DNA from: DATFKA01 sp042095835
GTDB lineage: Bacteria > Bacteroidota > Bacteroidia > Chitinophagales > Saprospiraceae
Direction of reading: 5' to 3'
DNA length: 64,000 nucleotides
NCBI GenBank assembly: GCA_042095835.1
Contig: JBELML010000020.1
Location: 1 to 64,000, forward strand
The position numbers and the translations under genes were made by a program. The notes under the pieces were generated by a model. That model saw only the letters and a list, made by a program, of their open reading frames with translations. It did no database searches and was not told the DNA's origin. Shown here in pieces: positions 43,034 to 51,242 of the stretch. Each line of letters starts with the position of its first letter. Positions within the stretch are counted from its first letter, which is position 1.

Positions 43034-43213
43034 CTAGCATCTTTCCCGAATTTACTTCGGGATCATTCGATACAAAAACGAAGCAAAAAAATCTTACCTA
43101 GCCAAACTCGCTCCACTCGAACAGTGCCTAGCCGGCCTCCCGCACTTCACTTATGACCTTTTTACACTTAATTTCGAGTAATAAGCATTTCTATTTCAGT
43201 TTTTATTTTAATG
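43034..43213. repeat. Dispersed intergenic repeat, copy 2
   Basis: This is a complete copy aligning with 1-170. It additionally holds the hairpin CCCGAA-tttac-TTCGGG (43045-43061) where copy 1 differs. It begins CTAGCATCTT and ends TTTTATTTTAATG. It sits in a 490-base gene-free region. Confidence 0.85.
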
Positions 43214-43345
43214 CGTTTGCCCTATTTTACTTTAGTAATTGAAATTCCTCTAAAAGTTACAAAATTTTGGAGGTATAGACAATGGCTTCATGTTAAATCT
43301 TGTAGAATGTCTTTGTCGATGCAATGCTGCCTTTCATATAAATCG

Positions 43346-43353
43346 TACTTTTG
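43346..43353 (+). promoter_or_regulatory. Candidate -7 box of the endonuclease I gene
   Basis: TACTTTTG fits TAnnTTTG, 36 bases before the ATG at 43390. It also shows why a TTG at 43351 cannot be the start codon. No good -33 TTG is visible. Confidence 0.4.
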
Positions 43354-43389
43354 TCATTAAGCAAAAACACTTTAGATACGTTTAATAAT

Positions 43390-44505
43390 ATGAAATCACC
43401 ACATATGAAATTCCTATTTTCATTGGCTTTCGTTTGGATGACCTTAGGCAGCACTTTAATTGCCCAAACGAATACAGTTTTGTACCCAGATTTATCAGAG
43501 GATGCCCTTTATGATCAAATCAGAACGGACTTTACAGCTAGGCGTGTATTGACTTATGGACCTGCACGGGATGTACTTTACGGAGAAGTTTATAAAATTC
43601 AAGATTCCGTACGCTGTGTCTATACTGGTCATACGCTTTATCTAATGCCTGGAGCTGATCCCTCTTCTTTTCTATTTCAGAATGGTAGTAATAATGGGAT
43701 CAATACCGAACATACTTGGCCCAGGAGTAAAGGTGCAGATGATGGTAGTCCATTAGCCGATATGCACCATTTATTCCCTACTCGATCCGTTGTAAATGAG
43801 ATTCGCTCCAATTATTCCTTTGGAGATATTGACGATGATGATACAGATTTTTGGTATATTAATGATCAAGAAACACGTACAAAACCGACCGAAAGAATAG
43901 AAGAGTACAGTGAGTTCAAATTTGGCACTTTTGAGCCAAGAGAAGACCATAAGGGTAATGTAGCGCGGGCCATGTTCTATTTCTACACTATTTATAGAGC
44001 CGATGCCCAAGCAGCTGATCCTACTTTCTTTGAAGAGCAAAGGTCGACTTTATGTGATTGGCACATTTTAGATCCCGTTGACTCTTTAGAGTACGACCGT
44101 ACCTTTAAAATAGCTCGCTATCAGGATCAGAAAGCCAATCCTTTTGTATTGGATTGTAGTTTGGCCCAAAGGCTTTATTGTCCAGATTCTGATGCCAGCT
44201 GTGCTACTGTCGTCAATACAGATGAGTTATTGTTGGCAGATACCAAGGCCAACATTATACCGAATCCTAATAATGGACAAAGTCAGCTACAATTTACCTT
44301 ACTTGAAAAAGCGAATGTGGAGCTGCTTATCGTTAATGCTTTAGGGCAAACGACCAGTGTGAGAACCACTCGATCATTAGGATCAGGTGATTATCAATGG
44401 GCGATTCATTTGGAAGAACAGGGAATTTATACCGCCATCCTTCGCATTTCAAATGAAAACAATAGCCAGCAAATCGCTAAAAGACTTGTAGTAACGACGA
44501 GGTAA
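43390..44505 (+). CDS. T9SS-exported endonuclease I
   Basis: This secreted non-specific nuclease (about 371 residues) has a signal peptide (MKSPHMKFLFSLAFVWMTLG ... IAQ) and the endonuclease I His-Me finger domain. The catalytic block is NGINTEHTWPRSKG (His108) followed by LADMHHLFPTRSVVNEIRSNY, which holds further metal ligands. The C-terminal 80 residues form a T9SS type A sorting domain (IIPNPNNGQSQLQFTLL ... GIYTAILRIS). It degrades extracellular DNA or RNA, for nutrient capture or biofilm turnover. An ATG at 43405 is an alternative start. Confidence 0.9.
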   Translation: MKSPHMKFLFSLAFVWMTLGSTLIAQTNTVLYPDLSEDALYDQIRTDFTARRVLTYGPARDVLYGEVYKIQDSVRCVYTGHTLYLMPGADPSSFLFQNGSNNGINTEHTWPRSKGADDGSPLADMHHLFPTRSVVNEIRSNYSFGDIDDDDTDFWYINDQETRTKPTERIEEYSEFKFGTFEPREDHKGNVARAMFYFYTIYRADAQAADPTFFEEQRSTLCDWHILDPVDSLEYDRTFKIARYQDQKANPFVLDCSLAQRLYCPDSDASCATVVNTDELLLADTKANIIPNPNNGQSQLQFTLLEKANVELLIVNALGQTTSVRTTRSLGSGDYQWAIHLEEQGIYTAILRISNENNSQQIAKRLVVTTR

Positions 44506-44539
44506 ATAAACATGAATTATATCACTATATAATCGACAT

Positions 44540-45262
44540 TTGGAAAAAACAACTTTCTCACAGCGCCTCTTTGATAGCATACGTCTACCGATCTATGCGG
44601 TGGCTTTTCTATGGATTATTCATAGTATTCAGGCTTTTACAGGATTAGACTTTGGTTATTTAGGGGTTTATCCTCGTACTATCTTTGGGCTAAAAGGTAT
44701 TCTCTTTTCTCCATTGGTTCATGGCGATTGGGGGCATCTATTGGCTAATACTCCTCCCTTGTTAGCGCTTAGTGCTATGATCCTGTTTTTCTACAGAAAG
44801 GTGGCTATACCAAGCATTACCCTTATTTACTTTTTAAGCGGGATGGCAGTATGGACCTTTGGGCGGTCGGTTTTTCATATTGGAGCGAGTGGTGTGATTT
44901 ATGGTCTAGTGGCTTTTGTTTTTTTCTCCGGCCTTTTTCGTAGAAACTTAAAGTCTATCATTCTGGCCTTGGTTGTTTTGATGTATTATGGCTCCATGTT
45001 TTTAGGGATATTACCTGGCCAGGATGGCATTTCCTGGGAAAGTCATTTGCTAGGTGCTATTGTAGGAATCGTTATCGCCTTTTTATATAGAAATAATGTA
45101 GAAGATGATGAGCGTCCTAAACGTTATTCTTACGAAGATGATCCAAAATTACTACAACAAGACTACTTTCTAAACCGAGATATTTTTGATCAAACCAAAC
45201 GAGAAAAAGAATTAGAAGAGCGCAAGTCAGATAATGGCTGGTGGTCAAATTCAAGTTTTTAA
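44540..45262 (+). CDS. Rhomboid-family intramembrane serine protease
   Basis: The 240-residue protein has six membrane helices and the rhomboid motifs: HGDWGHLLANTPPL (loop 1 / helix 2), the nucleophile in GASGVIYGL (about residue 117), and the catalytic His in SWESHLLGAIVGI. A cytoplasmic acidic tail follows. It cleaves membrane protein substrates within the bilayer; targets are unknown. The start is TTG at 44540, since the only nearby ATG (44511) is out of frame. It heads a close run of three genes with gaps of 15 and 8 bases. Confidence 0.88.
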   Translation: MEKTTFSQRLFDSIRLPIYAVAFLWIIHSIQAFTGLDFGYLGVYPRTIFGLKGILFSPLVHGDWGHLLANTPPLLALSAMILFFYRKVAIPSITLIYFLSGMAVWTFGRSVFHIGASGVIYGLVAFVFFSGLFRRNLKSIILALVVLMYYGSMFLGILPGQDGISWESHLLGAIVGIVIAFLYRNNVEDDERPKRYSYEDDPKLLQQDYFLNRDIFDQTKREKELEERKSDNGWWSNSSF

Positions 45263-45277
45263 GAAAGTAGATAAAAA

Positions 45278-45811
45278 ATGAGAAAGATTAAATCTGAAGT
45301 AATACTCAGTAGCAGTGCTGTAATTGTTAGCATCTGCGCATTGTTTGTCTCCATCACGGAGGCCCGCTTGATGAAGGTCCAACAAAAAGCAATACTGTAT
45401 CCACATCTGGAGATTGGCCCTAATTATAACGGCGAGGGTTTTCAAATCAAAGTAAAAAATGCAGGAACCGGTCTTGCAGTAGTTGAAGCCTTTTCGCTCA
45501 ATATCGGAGAGCGCTATTTCAATGAATGGGAAGAGGTAGTCGTTCATTTTATGGGGGAGGATCATAACCTAGGTTGGGATATCCGCAGAGAAAGCAACTT
45601 GAACCAAACGATTTTACAACCAGGCGAAGAAAGAAGAATTTTTGGCATTGGTTGGAACGATGAATCTCGTCAATTGGTTGATTCATTGTACAAGATTGAC
45701 TATAGGGTGCAATACAGTTCTATCCTGGATGATCACTGGGAAGTGAATAAGACCACTAAGTATCCACAAGAGATCAAAAAAATCGATCGTAGTCGCCCAC
45801 AATTCGAATAA
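45278..45811 (+). CDS. Single-helix membrane-anchored protein, unknown
   Basis: The 177-residue protein has one N-terminal membrane helix (about residues 8-26, SEVILSSSAVIVSICALFV). A beta-rich domain follows (YPHLEIGPNYNGEGFQIKVKNAGTGLAVVEAFSL ... ILQPGEERRIFGIGW) with an Ig-like look. It is probably extracytoplasmic or amphitropic. No family recognised. It lies between the rhomboid protease and methyltransferase genes with tight spacing, so an operon link is likely. Confidence 0.6.
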   Translation: MRKIKSEVILSSSAVIVSICALFVSITEARLMKVQQKAILYPHLEIGPNYNGEGFQIKVKNAGTGLAVVEAFSLNIGERYFNEWEEVVVHFMGEDHNLGWDIRRESNLNQTILQPGEERRIFGIGWNDESRQLVDSLYKIDYRVQYSSILDDHWEVNKTTKYPQEIKKIDRSRPQFE

Positions 45812-45819
45812 AAATAAGC

Positions 45820-46611
45820 ATGTCTAAAGCGTATCTAGCCGCCAACCTGAAACTTTGGAATGATAAAACCAAGGTGCATTTAAAATCTGAATTTTACGAC
45901 TTACCTGGCTTCTTAGCGGGCCAAAGCTCCCTGAATGCCATTGAGCTCGGTTTACTAGGAGATGTAAAAGGGAAAAAGATACTCCATCTCCAATGTCATT
46001 TTGGGCAGGATAGTTTATCCTTGGCAAGAATGGGTGCCCAAGTAACCGGCATTGACCTTTCTGATGAAGCTATTAAAGCAGCTAAAGAATTGAACCAACA
46101 AATGGGTCTGGATGCCCATTTTATTTGTTGTGATGTCTTTTCGATTGATCAACATCTCGACGAGCAATACGATATTATCTTCACCTCCTACGGTGTTACG
46201 GGCTGGCTGCCTTCTCTAGAAAAATGGGGCTCCCTGATTACCCAATTTTTAAAACCTGGTGGCCAATTCCTGATTGTAGAGTTTCATCCAGTTGTTTGGA
46301 TGTTTGACGATCCTATAGAAAAAATCATTTATTCCTATTTCAATGTAGCGCCAATTATCGAGGAGGCAGCAGGCACCTATACTGATAAGAACGCACCTAT
46401 CAAGAACACCGCCTATTACTGGAATCACAGCCTCTCTGATGTTTTTAATGCCCTGCTACAAAATGGACTAAGTATCACTCATTTTCAGGAGTATGACTAT
46501 TCGCCTTATAAGGTTTTGGGAGAAGGTGTAAAAATGGATCAGGGCTATCAAATCAAGGAAAGAGAAGGTATACTCCCGCTAGTTTATTCTTTGATGGCAA
46601 AAAAAGCCTAA
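45820..46611 (+). CDS. Class I SAM-dependent methyltransferase
   Basis: The 263-residue protein has the Rossmann methyltransferase motifs: GKKILHLQCHFGQDSLSLARMGAQVTGIDLS holds motif I and the acidic end of motif II (about residues 49-78). Motif IV-like YDIIFTSYGVTGWL and post-motif FLKPGGQFLIVEFH follow. The acceptor is unknown. It ends 8 bases before the end of the convergent ribokinase gene. Confidence 0.85.
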   Translation: MSKAYLAANLKLWNDKTKVHLKSEFYDLPGFLAGQSSLNAIELGLLGDVKGKKILHLQCHFGQDSLSLARMGAQVTGIDLSDEAIKAAKELNQQMGLDAHFICCDVFSIDQHLDEQYDIIFTSYGVTGWLPSLEKWGSLITQFLKPGGQFLIVEFHPVVWMFDDPIEKIIYSYFNVAPIIEEAAGTYTDKNAPIKNTAYYWNHSLSDVFNALLQNGLSITHFQEYDYSPYKVLGEGVKMDQGYQIKEREGILPLVYSLMAKKA

Positions 46612-46618
46612 TCGTTAT

Positions 46619-47530
46619 TTATCCTAAACCATCCAAGTCTGACCGAGCAGGTGCCGAAGCTTGTGCGCCTAGTTTAGTCACCGAAAAAGCCGCGGCCCGA
46701 TTGGCAAACTGTACGGCCTCTACCAAAGTATGTCCCTCTGCTAGTGCGACCACTAAAGCACCATTAAAAGTATCACCAGCAGCTGTAGTATCTACCGCTT
46801 TAACTTTCGGTGCTGGCACCAATCCAGCAAAATCATCAGATAGTACATAAGCTCCTTTAGAACCAATGGTGATAATCACGGTTGCTACCCCTTTCTCCTT
46901 CAGCGCTTTGGCTGCAGCTTGTATCCCCTCTATATCATTTACCTTGAGGCCAGTTAATAAAGCCGCCTCTGTTTCATTGGGTGTTATAATGTCAATCTTT
47001 GGATATAGAGCATCTGGAAGCTGCTGTGCCGGTGCAGGATTGAGGACCACTTTCTTGCCTTTAATAGCGGCCATTTCAATGGCCTTTTGTACAGAGGAAA
47101 GCGGCGTCTCTAGTTGAGTAAGTAGATAATCGCAACGATCAAATAGGTCCTCCTGCGCTAGAATATCTTGTTCGCTGACTTGCTCATTAGCTCCTAGTGC
47201 GACTGAGATACAATTTTCACCTTCCTCGTCGACCATAATCAGGGCTACACCCGATGGGTATTGCTGATCAATGATCACACCTTCGACATTGATATTATAC
47301 TGCTTGAAATTATCAAGGGCGGCATGCCCAAAAATATCTTTCCCTATTTTTGCAATAAAGGAAATTTCACCTCCTAATTTAGCGGCTGCCACTGCTTGGT
47401 TCGCCCCTTTACCGCCCGGATTCATCATGAAATTACGCCCTAAGATGGTTTCTCCCGGTACAGGCAAGTGAGGCGATTGTACGACCATATCAGTATTACT
47501 ACTACCTACGACTAAGATTTGTTTTGGCAT
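46619..47530 (-). CDS. rbsK: Ribokinase
   Basis: The 303-residue PfkB-family sugar kinase phosphorylates D-ribose at O5 with ATP. It shows the N-terminal GSSNTDMVV, the first signature GGKGANQAVAAAKLGG (about residues 38-53), NPAPAQQLP, TPNETEAALLTG, and the second signature with anion hole and catalytic Asp VDTTAAGDTFNGAL (about 246-259). Motif wording is that of true ribokinase. No ribose transporter or rbsD is adjacent. It is divergent from the isomerase lipoprotein gene. Confidence 0.9.
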   Translation of the reverse strand: MPKQILVVGSSNTDMVVQSPHLPVPGETILGRNFMMNPGGKGANQAVAAAKLGGEISFIAKIGKDIFGHAALDNFKQYNINVEGVIIDQQYPSGVALIMVDEEGENCISVALGANEQVSEQDILAQEDLFDRCDYLLTQLETPLSSVQKAIEMAAIKGKKVVLNPAPAQQLPDALYPKIDIITPNETEAALLTGLKVNDIEGIQAAAKALKEKGVATVIITIGSKGAYVLSDDFAGLVPAPKVKAVDTTAAGDTFNGALVVALAEGHTLVEAVQFANRAAAFSVTKLGAQASAPARSDLDGLG

Positions 47531-47606
47531 ATTTGATGTGTAAGGCTTGTTGAATACTTATTTGACCCATCTGAGCCTCAGATTTGGTTTATTTTTCTAC
47601 CTAAAA

Positions 47607-47617
47607 GGAAATTTTCC
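47607..47617. promoter_or_regulatory. Short palindrome GGAAATTTTCC in the rbsK/isomerase divergent region
   Basis: This is a perfect 5-bp inverted repeat around one base, within the 189-base region shared by the two divergent sugar genes. It could be a common operator, but such a short AT-rich palindrome can arise by chance. Confidence 0.25.
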
Positions 47618-47719
47618 CTAATGATCGACCAATTTTTTAAAACTATAGATGGAATTTCTTTAAAAGATAATCAGATATTCTATAACTTCGATCATACTTA
47701 CAACTAAAAAAATTTAGGA

Positions 47720-48739
47720 ATGAATAAGGTATTATCCTTTTTAACACTATTACTACTTGCATCCTTTACCTTTTTAGGCTGCAATAATCAGAGTAAAACC
47801 GTAGCAGAAGACGAGGCAAGCTCAGAAGCTACTACCGATTCAGCAGAGAGCGATTTTCAGATTTCTCTAGCACAGTGGTCCCTACACAAAACTTTCTTTG
47901 GACCAGCCATTACCCAAGGTTGGGATTATTTCAGAAAAACGATGGAGGAGAATCCGGATGCGCTCCTACAAGGTTCTGCAGATCCAATGGATTTCCCAGC
48001 CATGGCAGCAGGCTATGGTATCAACTCTATTGAGTTGGTCAACACCTTCTACTTCACTAAAGCAAGTGATATGGAGTACTGGGCAGCATTCAAGAAAAAA
48101 TGCGAAGAAAATGGCGTATCTGTCGGATTGATCATGTGCGATGCCCTAGGGGACTTAGGAGACGGTGACGAAGCGGCCCGCCAGCAAGCAGTTGAGAATC
48201 ACTACCCTTGGGTAGAAGCGGCCAAATACCTAGGCGCTCACTCTATCAGAGTCAATGCAGCCGGACAGGGTACAGCCGAGCAGGTAGCGGCAAATGCAGC
48301 AGATGGTCTTTCCAAGTTGGGAGCTTATGCAAAAGAAAGAGGCATCAACGTCATCGTAGAAAACCACGGTGGTTTCTCTTCTGATGGCTCCTGGTTGTCA
48401 AGCGTCATGGAATTTGTAAACATGGACAACGTAGGTACATTACCTGATTTTGGTAATTTCTGTATTGAAAGAAGCCCTGATGGTTGTGCCAATGAATACG
48501 ACCGCTATAAAGGTATTGCAGAGTTGATGCCGTTTGCAAAAGGCGTTTCTGCTAAATCGCATGAGTTTGATGAGAATGGTAATGAAGTTCGATCTGACTT
48601 CGATCGTATCATGAAGATTGTCAAAGATGCTGGCTACACAGGTTATGTCGGTATCGAATATGAGGGATCTGATCTCTCAGAAGATGAAGGCATCAAAGCT
48701 ACTAAAGCATTATTAGAGAAGGTTATTGCGGAACTGTAG
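47720..48739 (+). CDS. Lipoprotein sugar phosphate isomerase/epimerase-like TIM barrel
   Basis: The 339-residue protein has a lipoprotein signal (lipobox FLGC, Cys21), an acidic Ser/Thr linker, then a xylose-isomerase-like TIM barrel (AP endonuclease 2 fold). The barrel contains FQISLAQWSLHKTFF, SIELVNTFYF, HSIRVNAAGQGT, INVIVENHGGFSSDG and GYVGIEYEG. The Glu/His/Asp metal ligands expected in such barrels are plausible in NVIVENHGG, SAKSHEFDENG and GIEYEG. This exported group is common in Bacteroidota glycan-use loci and is often annotated as an isomerase with unknown substrate. A terminator follows (48767-48804). Confidence 0.85.
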   Translation: MNKVLSFLTLLLLASFTFLGCNNQSKTVAEDEASSEATTDSAESDFQISLAQWSLHKTFFGPAITQGWDYFRKTMEENPDALLQGSADPMDFPAMAAGYGINSIELVNTFYFTKASDMEYWAAFKKKCEENGVSVGLIMCDALGDLGDGDEAARQQAVENHYPWVEAAKYLGAHSIRVNAAGQGTAEQVAANAADGLSKLGAYAKERGINVIVENHGGFSSDGSWLSSVMEFVNMDNVGTLPDFGNFCIERSPDGCANEYDRYKGIAELMPFAKGVSAKSHEFDENGNEVRSDFDRIMKIVKDAGYTGYVGIEYEGSDLSEDEGIKATKALLEKVIAEL

Positions 48740-48766
48740 CAAATAGCCTGTAGTCTAGTATTAGCC

Positions 48767-48804
48767 AACCGGCCAATGATACTTAAGAGTAACATTGGCC
48801 GGTT
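48767..48804 (+). terminator. Terminator after the isomerase gene
   Basis: AACCGGCCAATG and CATTGGCCGGTT form a perfect 12-bp stem with a 14-base loop, 28 bases after the stop, followed by the T-rich TTACATTTTCT. Confidence 0.8.
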
Positions 48805-48892
48805 TACATTTTCTATCGACTTCTTTCTTGCTTTAGTCCCCAAATGTGGCTAGGCTTTTCCTACTTTAATATTATGTTACCAAAAATCATCT

Positions 48893-49921
48893 ATGTTTAG
48901 ACTAACTACACTTCTGCTTCTTTGCCCACTGCTCTCTATCGGCCAAAGTCAAGCAACAATTGACGCTATCTGTAAAGAAATCATCCCGAAAGAATATCCT
49001 AATATAGATGGCGTACTTCTCAAACAAGGAGACCAACTCCTAGCCGAAGCGTACTTCAATGACTGGGAATATATTCATCCGCATGATACGCGATCCTCCT
49101 TTAAAGGGATCACAAGTTTACTGACTGGAATTGCGATTGACCAGGGCTTTCTGAGTCTGGAAGATAGCCTCGCTCTCTTTTTTCCCGAATTAAAAGGCCA
49201 AGCTGCTGGAAGTATCAAAGTCGAACATTTGCTCACCATGACTGCGGGCTTTAACTGTGAAGAAAACTATGGTGTTGGACCAGATTGTGAATCCGAAATG
49301 TGGGAAACCAAAGATTGGATCGACTATGCCATTAATGTCCGTATCAAAGATGATCCAGGCAAAAATTGGTCGTATAATTCTAATCAGCCCTTCTTAATGG
49401 GTGAAGTTGTTGCTAGGGCGAGTAAGATGAGTATTATTGATTTTGCTACAAAATATTTATTTGATCCACTCGATATTAAAGACTATGAATGGTATATGAC
49501 CCCGAAAGGAAAAGGATATACTGCCGGGTCTTTTAATATGCGTCCGAGAGACATGTTGAAAATTAGTGAGCTCATCAGAAATAAAGGCCGTTGGCAAGGT
49601 AAAAGAATCGTGTCAGAACTCTGGATCAAAATAGCCACCGACTGTCCTTTAGATATTGATTTCTCTTTCCTTCGTTTTTCAAAAATGGCCAATGCCAAAT
49701 ACTACAGTGCTACCTATGGTTATTACTGGTACCGAGAGCGTATGAGCTACGGCGATATTGATACCGAAGTCATCTTTGCCTCTGGTAATGGAGGGCAATA
49801 TATGATGTACTTTGAAGAATATGACCTGATGGTAGCTTTCACTGGTCATGCCTTTGGAAATTGGCGAATGAAACGGCCTTTTGAGTTTTTACTAAAGTAT
49901 ATTTTACCAGAACTAGACTAG
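48893..49921 (+). CDS. Beta-lactamase-related serine hydrolase (class C fold), secreted
   Basis: The 342-residue protein has a signal peptide (through ...LLSIGQ) and the penicillin-binding-protein-like fold. The nucleophile motif SxxK is SSFK (S68, K71) in TRSSFKGITSLLTG. The second motif tyrosine is probably in NWSYNSNQPF, and the third HxG/KTG-type motif may be in FASGNGGQYMMYF. Such exported proteins act as esterases, D,D-peptidases or beta-lactamases; the substrate cannot be told. It is followed by the remnant of an M23 peptidase gene and a strong terminator. Confidence 0.82.
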   Translation: MFRLTTLLLLCPLLSIGQSQATIDAICKEIIPKEYPNIDGVLLKQGDQLLAEAYFNDWEYIHPHDTRSSFKGITSLLTGIAIDQGFLSLEDSLALFFPELKGQAAGSIKVEHLLTMTAGFNCEENYGVGPDCESEMWETKDWIDYAINVRIKDDPGKNWSYNSNQPFLMGEVVARASKMSIIDFATKYLFDPLDIKDYEWYMTPKGKGYTAGSFNMRPRDMLKISELIRNKGRWQGKRIVSELWIKIATDCPLDIDFSFLRFSKMANAKYYSATYGYYWYRERMSYGDIDTEVIFASGNGGQYMMYFEEYDLMVAFTGHAFGNWRMKRPFEFLLKYILPELD

Positions 49922-49933
49922 GCTTTTCGATAA

Positions 49934-50023
49934 AAACAAACTGGACCACATTTGCATTTTGAGCTCATCAAAGATGGCAAGCACGTCGACCCAATGGAGT
50001 ATTTACCTGAATGGGAAAGGTAA
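49934..50023 (+). pseudogene. 3' remnant of an M23 (LytM-type) metallopeptidase gene
   Basis: A 29-codon frame, opened after a TAA at 49931 and without a start codon, encodes KQTGPHLHFELIKDGKHVD then PMEYLPEWER and a stop. GPHLHFE is the zinc-binding HxH motif that ends M23 peptidase domains, and the ...GKxVDPMEYLP tail is typical of these cell-wall hydrolases. Everything upstream of it is gone: the beta-lactamase-like gene ends 12 bases before. The terminator at 50029-50064 probably belonged to the lost gene. Confidence 0.78.
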
Positions 50024-50028
50024 AGATT

Positions 50029-50064
50029 AAGGAGTCTTTTTGATTGTATTCAAAAAGACTCCTT
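50029..50064. terminator. Bidirectional terminator
   Basis: AAGGAGTCTTTTTGA and TCAAAAAGACTCCTT form a perfect 15-bp stem with a 6-base loop between convergent genes. The internal A/T-rich part gives U-runs on both strands. Confidence 0.85.
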
Positions 50065-50065
50065 A

Positions 50066-51151
50066 CTATACTACTTCAAAAGCTACCTTGCCCTTTTCAA
50101 CACCATTAATCAGAATACAGAGATAATGGGTGCCCTGATAATGGGTTCGGGTACTGAAGTTTTTGAAAGATTGCTTCTTTTCTACTTTAGTGGCGCCGGC
50201 CTGATATTTTCCTTCGGTGATTTTAAATACCTTTCGATTGTATTCGCCACGCTTCTTGAGATAGTCAATTCCATACTCTAATCTCAATTGTACCGACTGG
50301 TCTTCTTGATGAATCACTTCAAAGGAAAAGTGTAGTTCCTCCCCTATTCTCACTTGGTCCATGCAAGCCAATTGATCCACTTGTATAGCCGCTGGATCAG
50401 CAAAGCCAAAAAGGCGCATCGCTCTTGCATTACCTTTTTTCAGCAAGGTTCGTAAGGCATGCTTGACGGCCCAATCGGTATGCTTATGATGGCCTAACCA
50501 CCGCTCTCCAATGGCAAGCACTAGATCTGGATGATCTTTGGAAATGTCATTAAGGTTGTTAGCTACTGAGCGATATACATAATCCTCTGGATCTTCCTTC
50601 AATTGCTCTAAAATAGGTAATACAGGCGCAGGATCCTTTTTGAAAGCAGGTAAGGCCATCGCCCAGGGCAATCTTGGCCGGCAACCTTCGCTAGCCAATC
50701 GGCGAACATGATGATTCTCGTGCTGCGCCCATTCTTCCATTTTCTTCATAGTGGCCGCTTGATCTTGGATGATAAAAGGTCGGATACCAAACTCGCTACT
50801 GCCGTACTGGGTAAAGAGTTCTAAAGCATCCATACTCAAGGCCCAATGTTCCATACCGTATTTCTCAACAAAATCAGGAAAAATGAGATTAGCAAAGTTA
50901 TATTCTGGGAGCGTTTGTACAAGCTGCCGGAGTATTTCAATGGCACTTGGATAGTCTTGTGGTAAGACTTGGTGTAAACAGGCGCTAAGATGGTACATTC
51001 GTTCTTTCAATTCTCTAGCCTGCCAGCTTGTATCTAATGCTAAGGCAGAAAAGTCTTTTGCTTTTATAGTAGGATGAAATTGCTCTAGCTTGCTGGCCAA
51101 GGTATGCACATAATCAGCATTATAGATTTGATCCTTCAAAGAAAAACTCAT
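50066..51151 (-). CDS. DNA alkylation repair protein (AlkC/AlkD-like, HEAT repeats)
   Basis: The 361-residue protein is built of HEAT-like helical repeats as in the AlkC/AlkD DNA glycosylase superfamily, which removes N3- and N7-alkylated purines without flipping the base. The conserved core HHVRRLASEGCRPRLPWAMAL (about residues 145-165) is family-typical, with DPEDYVYRSVANNLNDISKDHPD and WAVKHALRTLLKKGN following. The C-terminal 100 residues (HFSFEVIHQEDQSVQLRLEYGIDYLK) form an Ig-like beta domain found in the AlkC subgroup. It is cytoplasmic and monocistronic. Confidence 0.85.
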   Translation of the reverse strand: MSFSLKDQIYNADYVHTLASKLEQFHPTIKAKDFSALALDTSWQARELKERMYHLSACLHQVLPQDYPSAIEILRQLVQTLPEYNFANLIFPDFVEKYGMEHWALSMDALELFTQYGSSEFGIRPFIIQDQAATMKKMEEWAQHENHHVRRLASEGCRPRLPWAMALPAFKKDPAPVLPILEQLKEDPEDYVYRSVANNLNDISKDHPDLVLAIGERWLGHHKHTDWAVKHALRTLLKKGNARAMRLFGFADPAAIQVDQLACMDQVRIGEELHFSFEVIHQEDQSVQLRLEYGIDYLKKRGEYNRKVFKITEGKYQAGATKVEKKQSFKNFSTRTHYQGTHYLCILINGVEKGKVAFEVV

Positions 51152-51242
51152 ATTGATTGGTTGATTAAGAAAGTTAAACGAATTTTGAATATTCTTTGGG
51201 GCTTTGTTACTAACTTAGAATCCGTAAAATACATTTTACATC

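Noticed and set aside
46619..47530. Ribokinase as the missing 2-keto-3-deoxygluconate kinase of the hexuronate route
   Set aside because: Its motifs are those of true ribokinase and it lies 33 kb from the operon. KdgK should be sought elsewhere.
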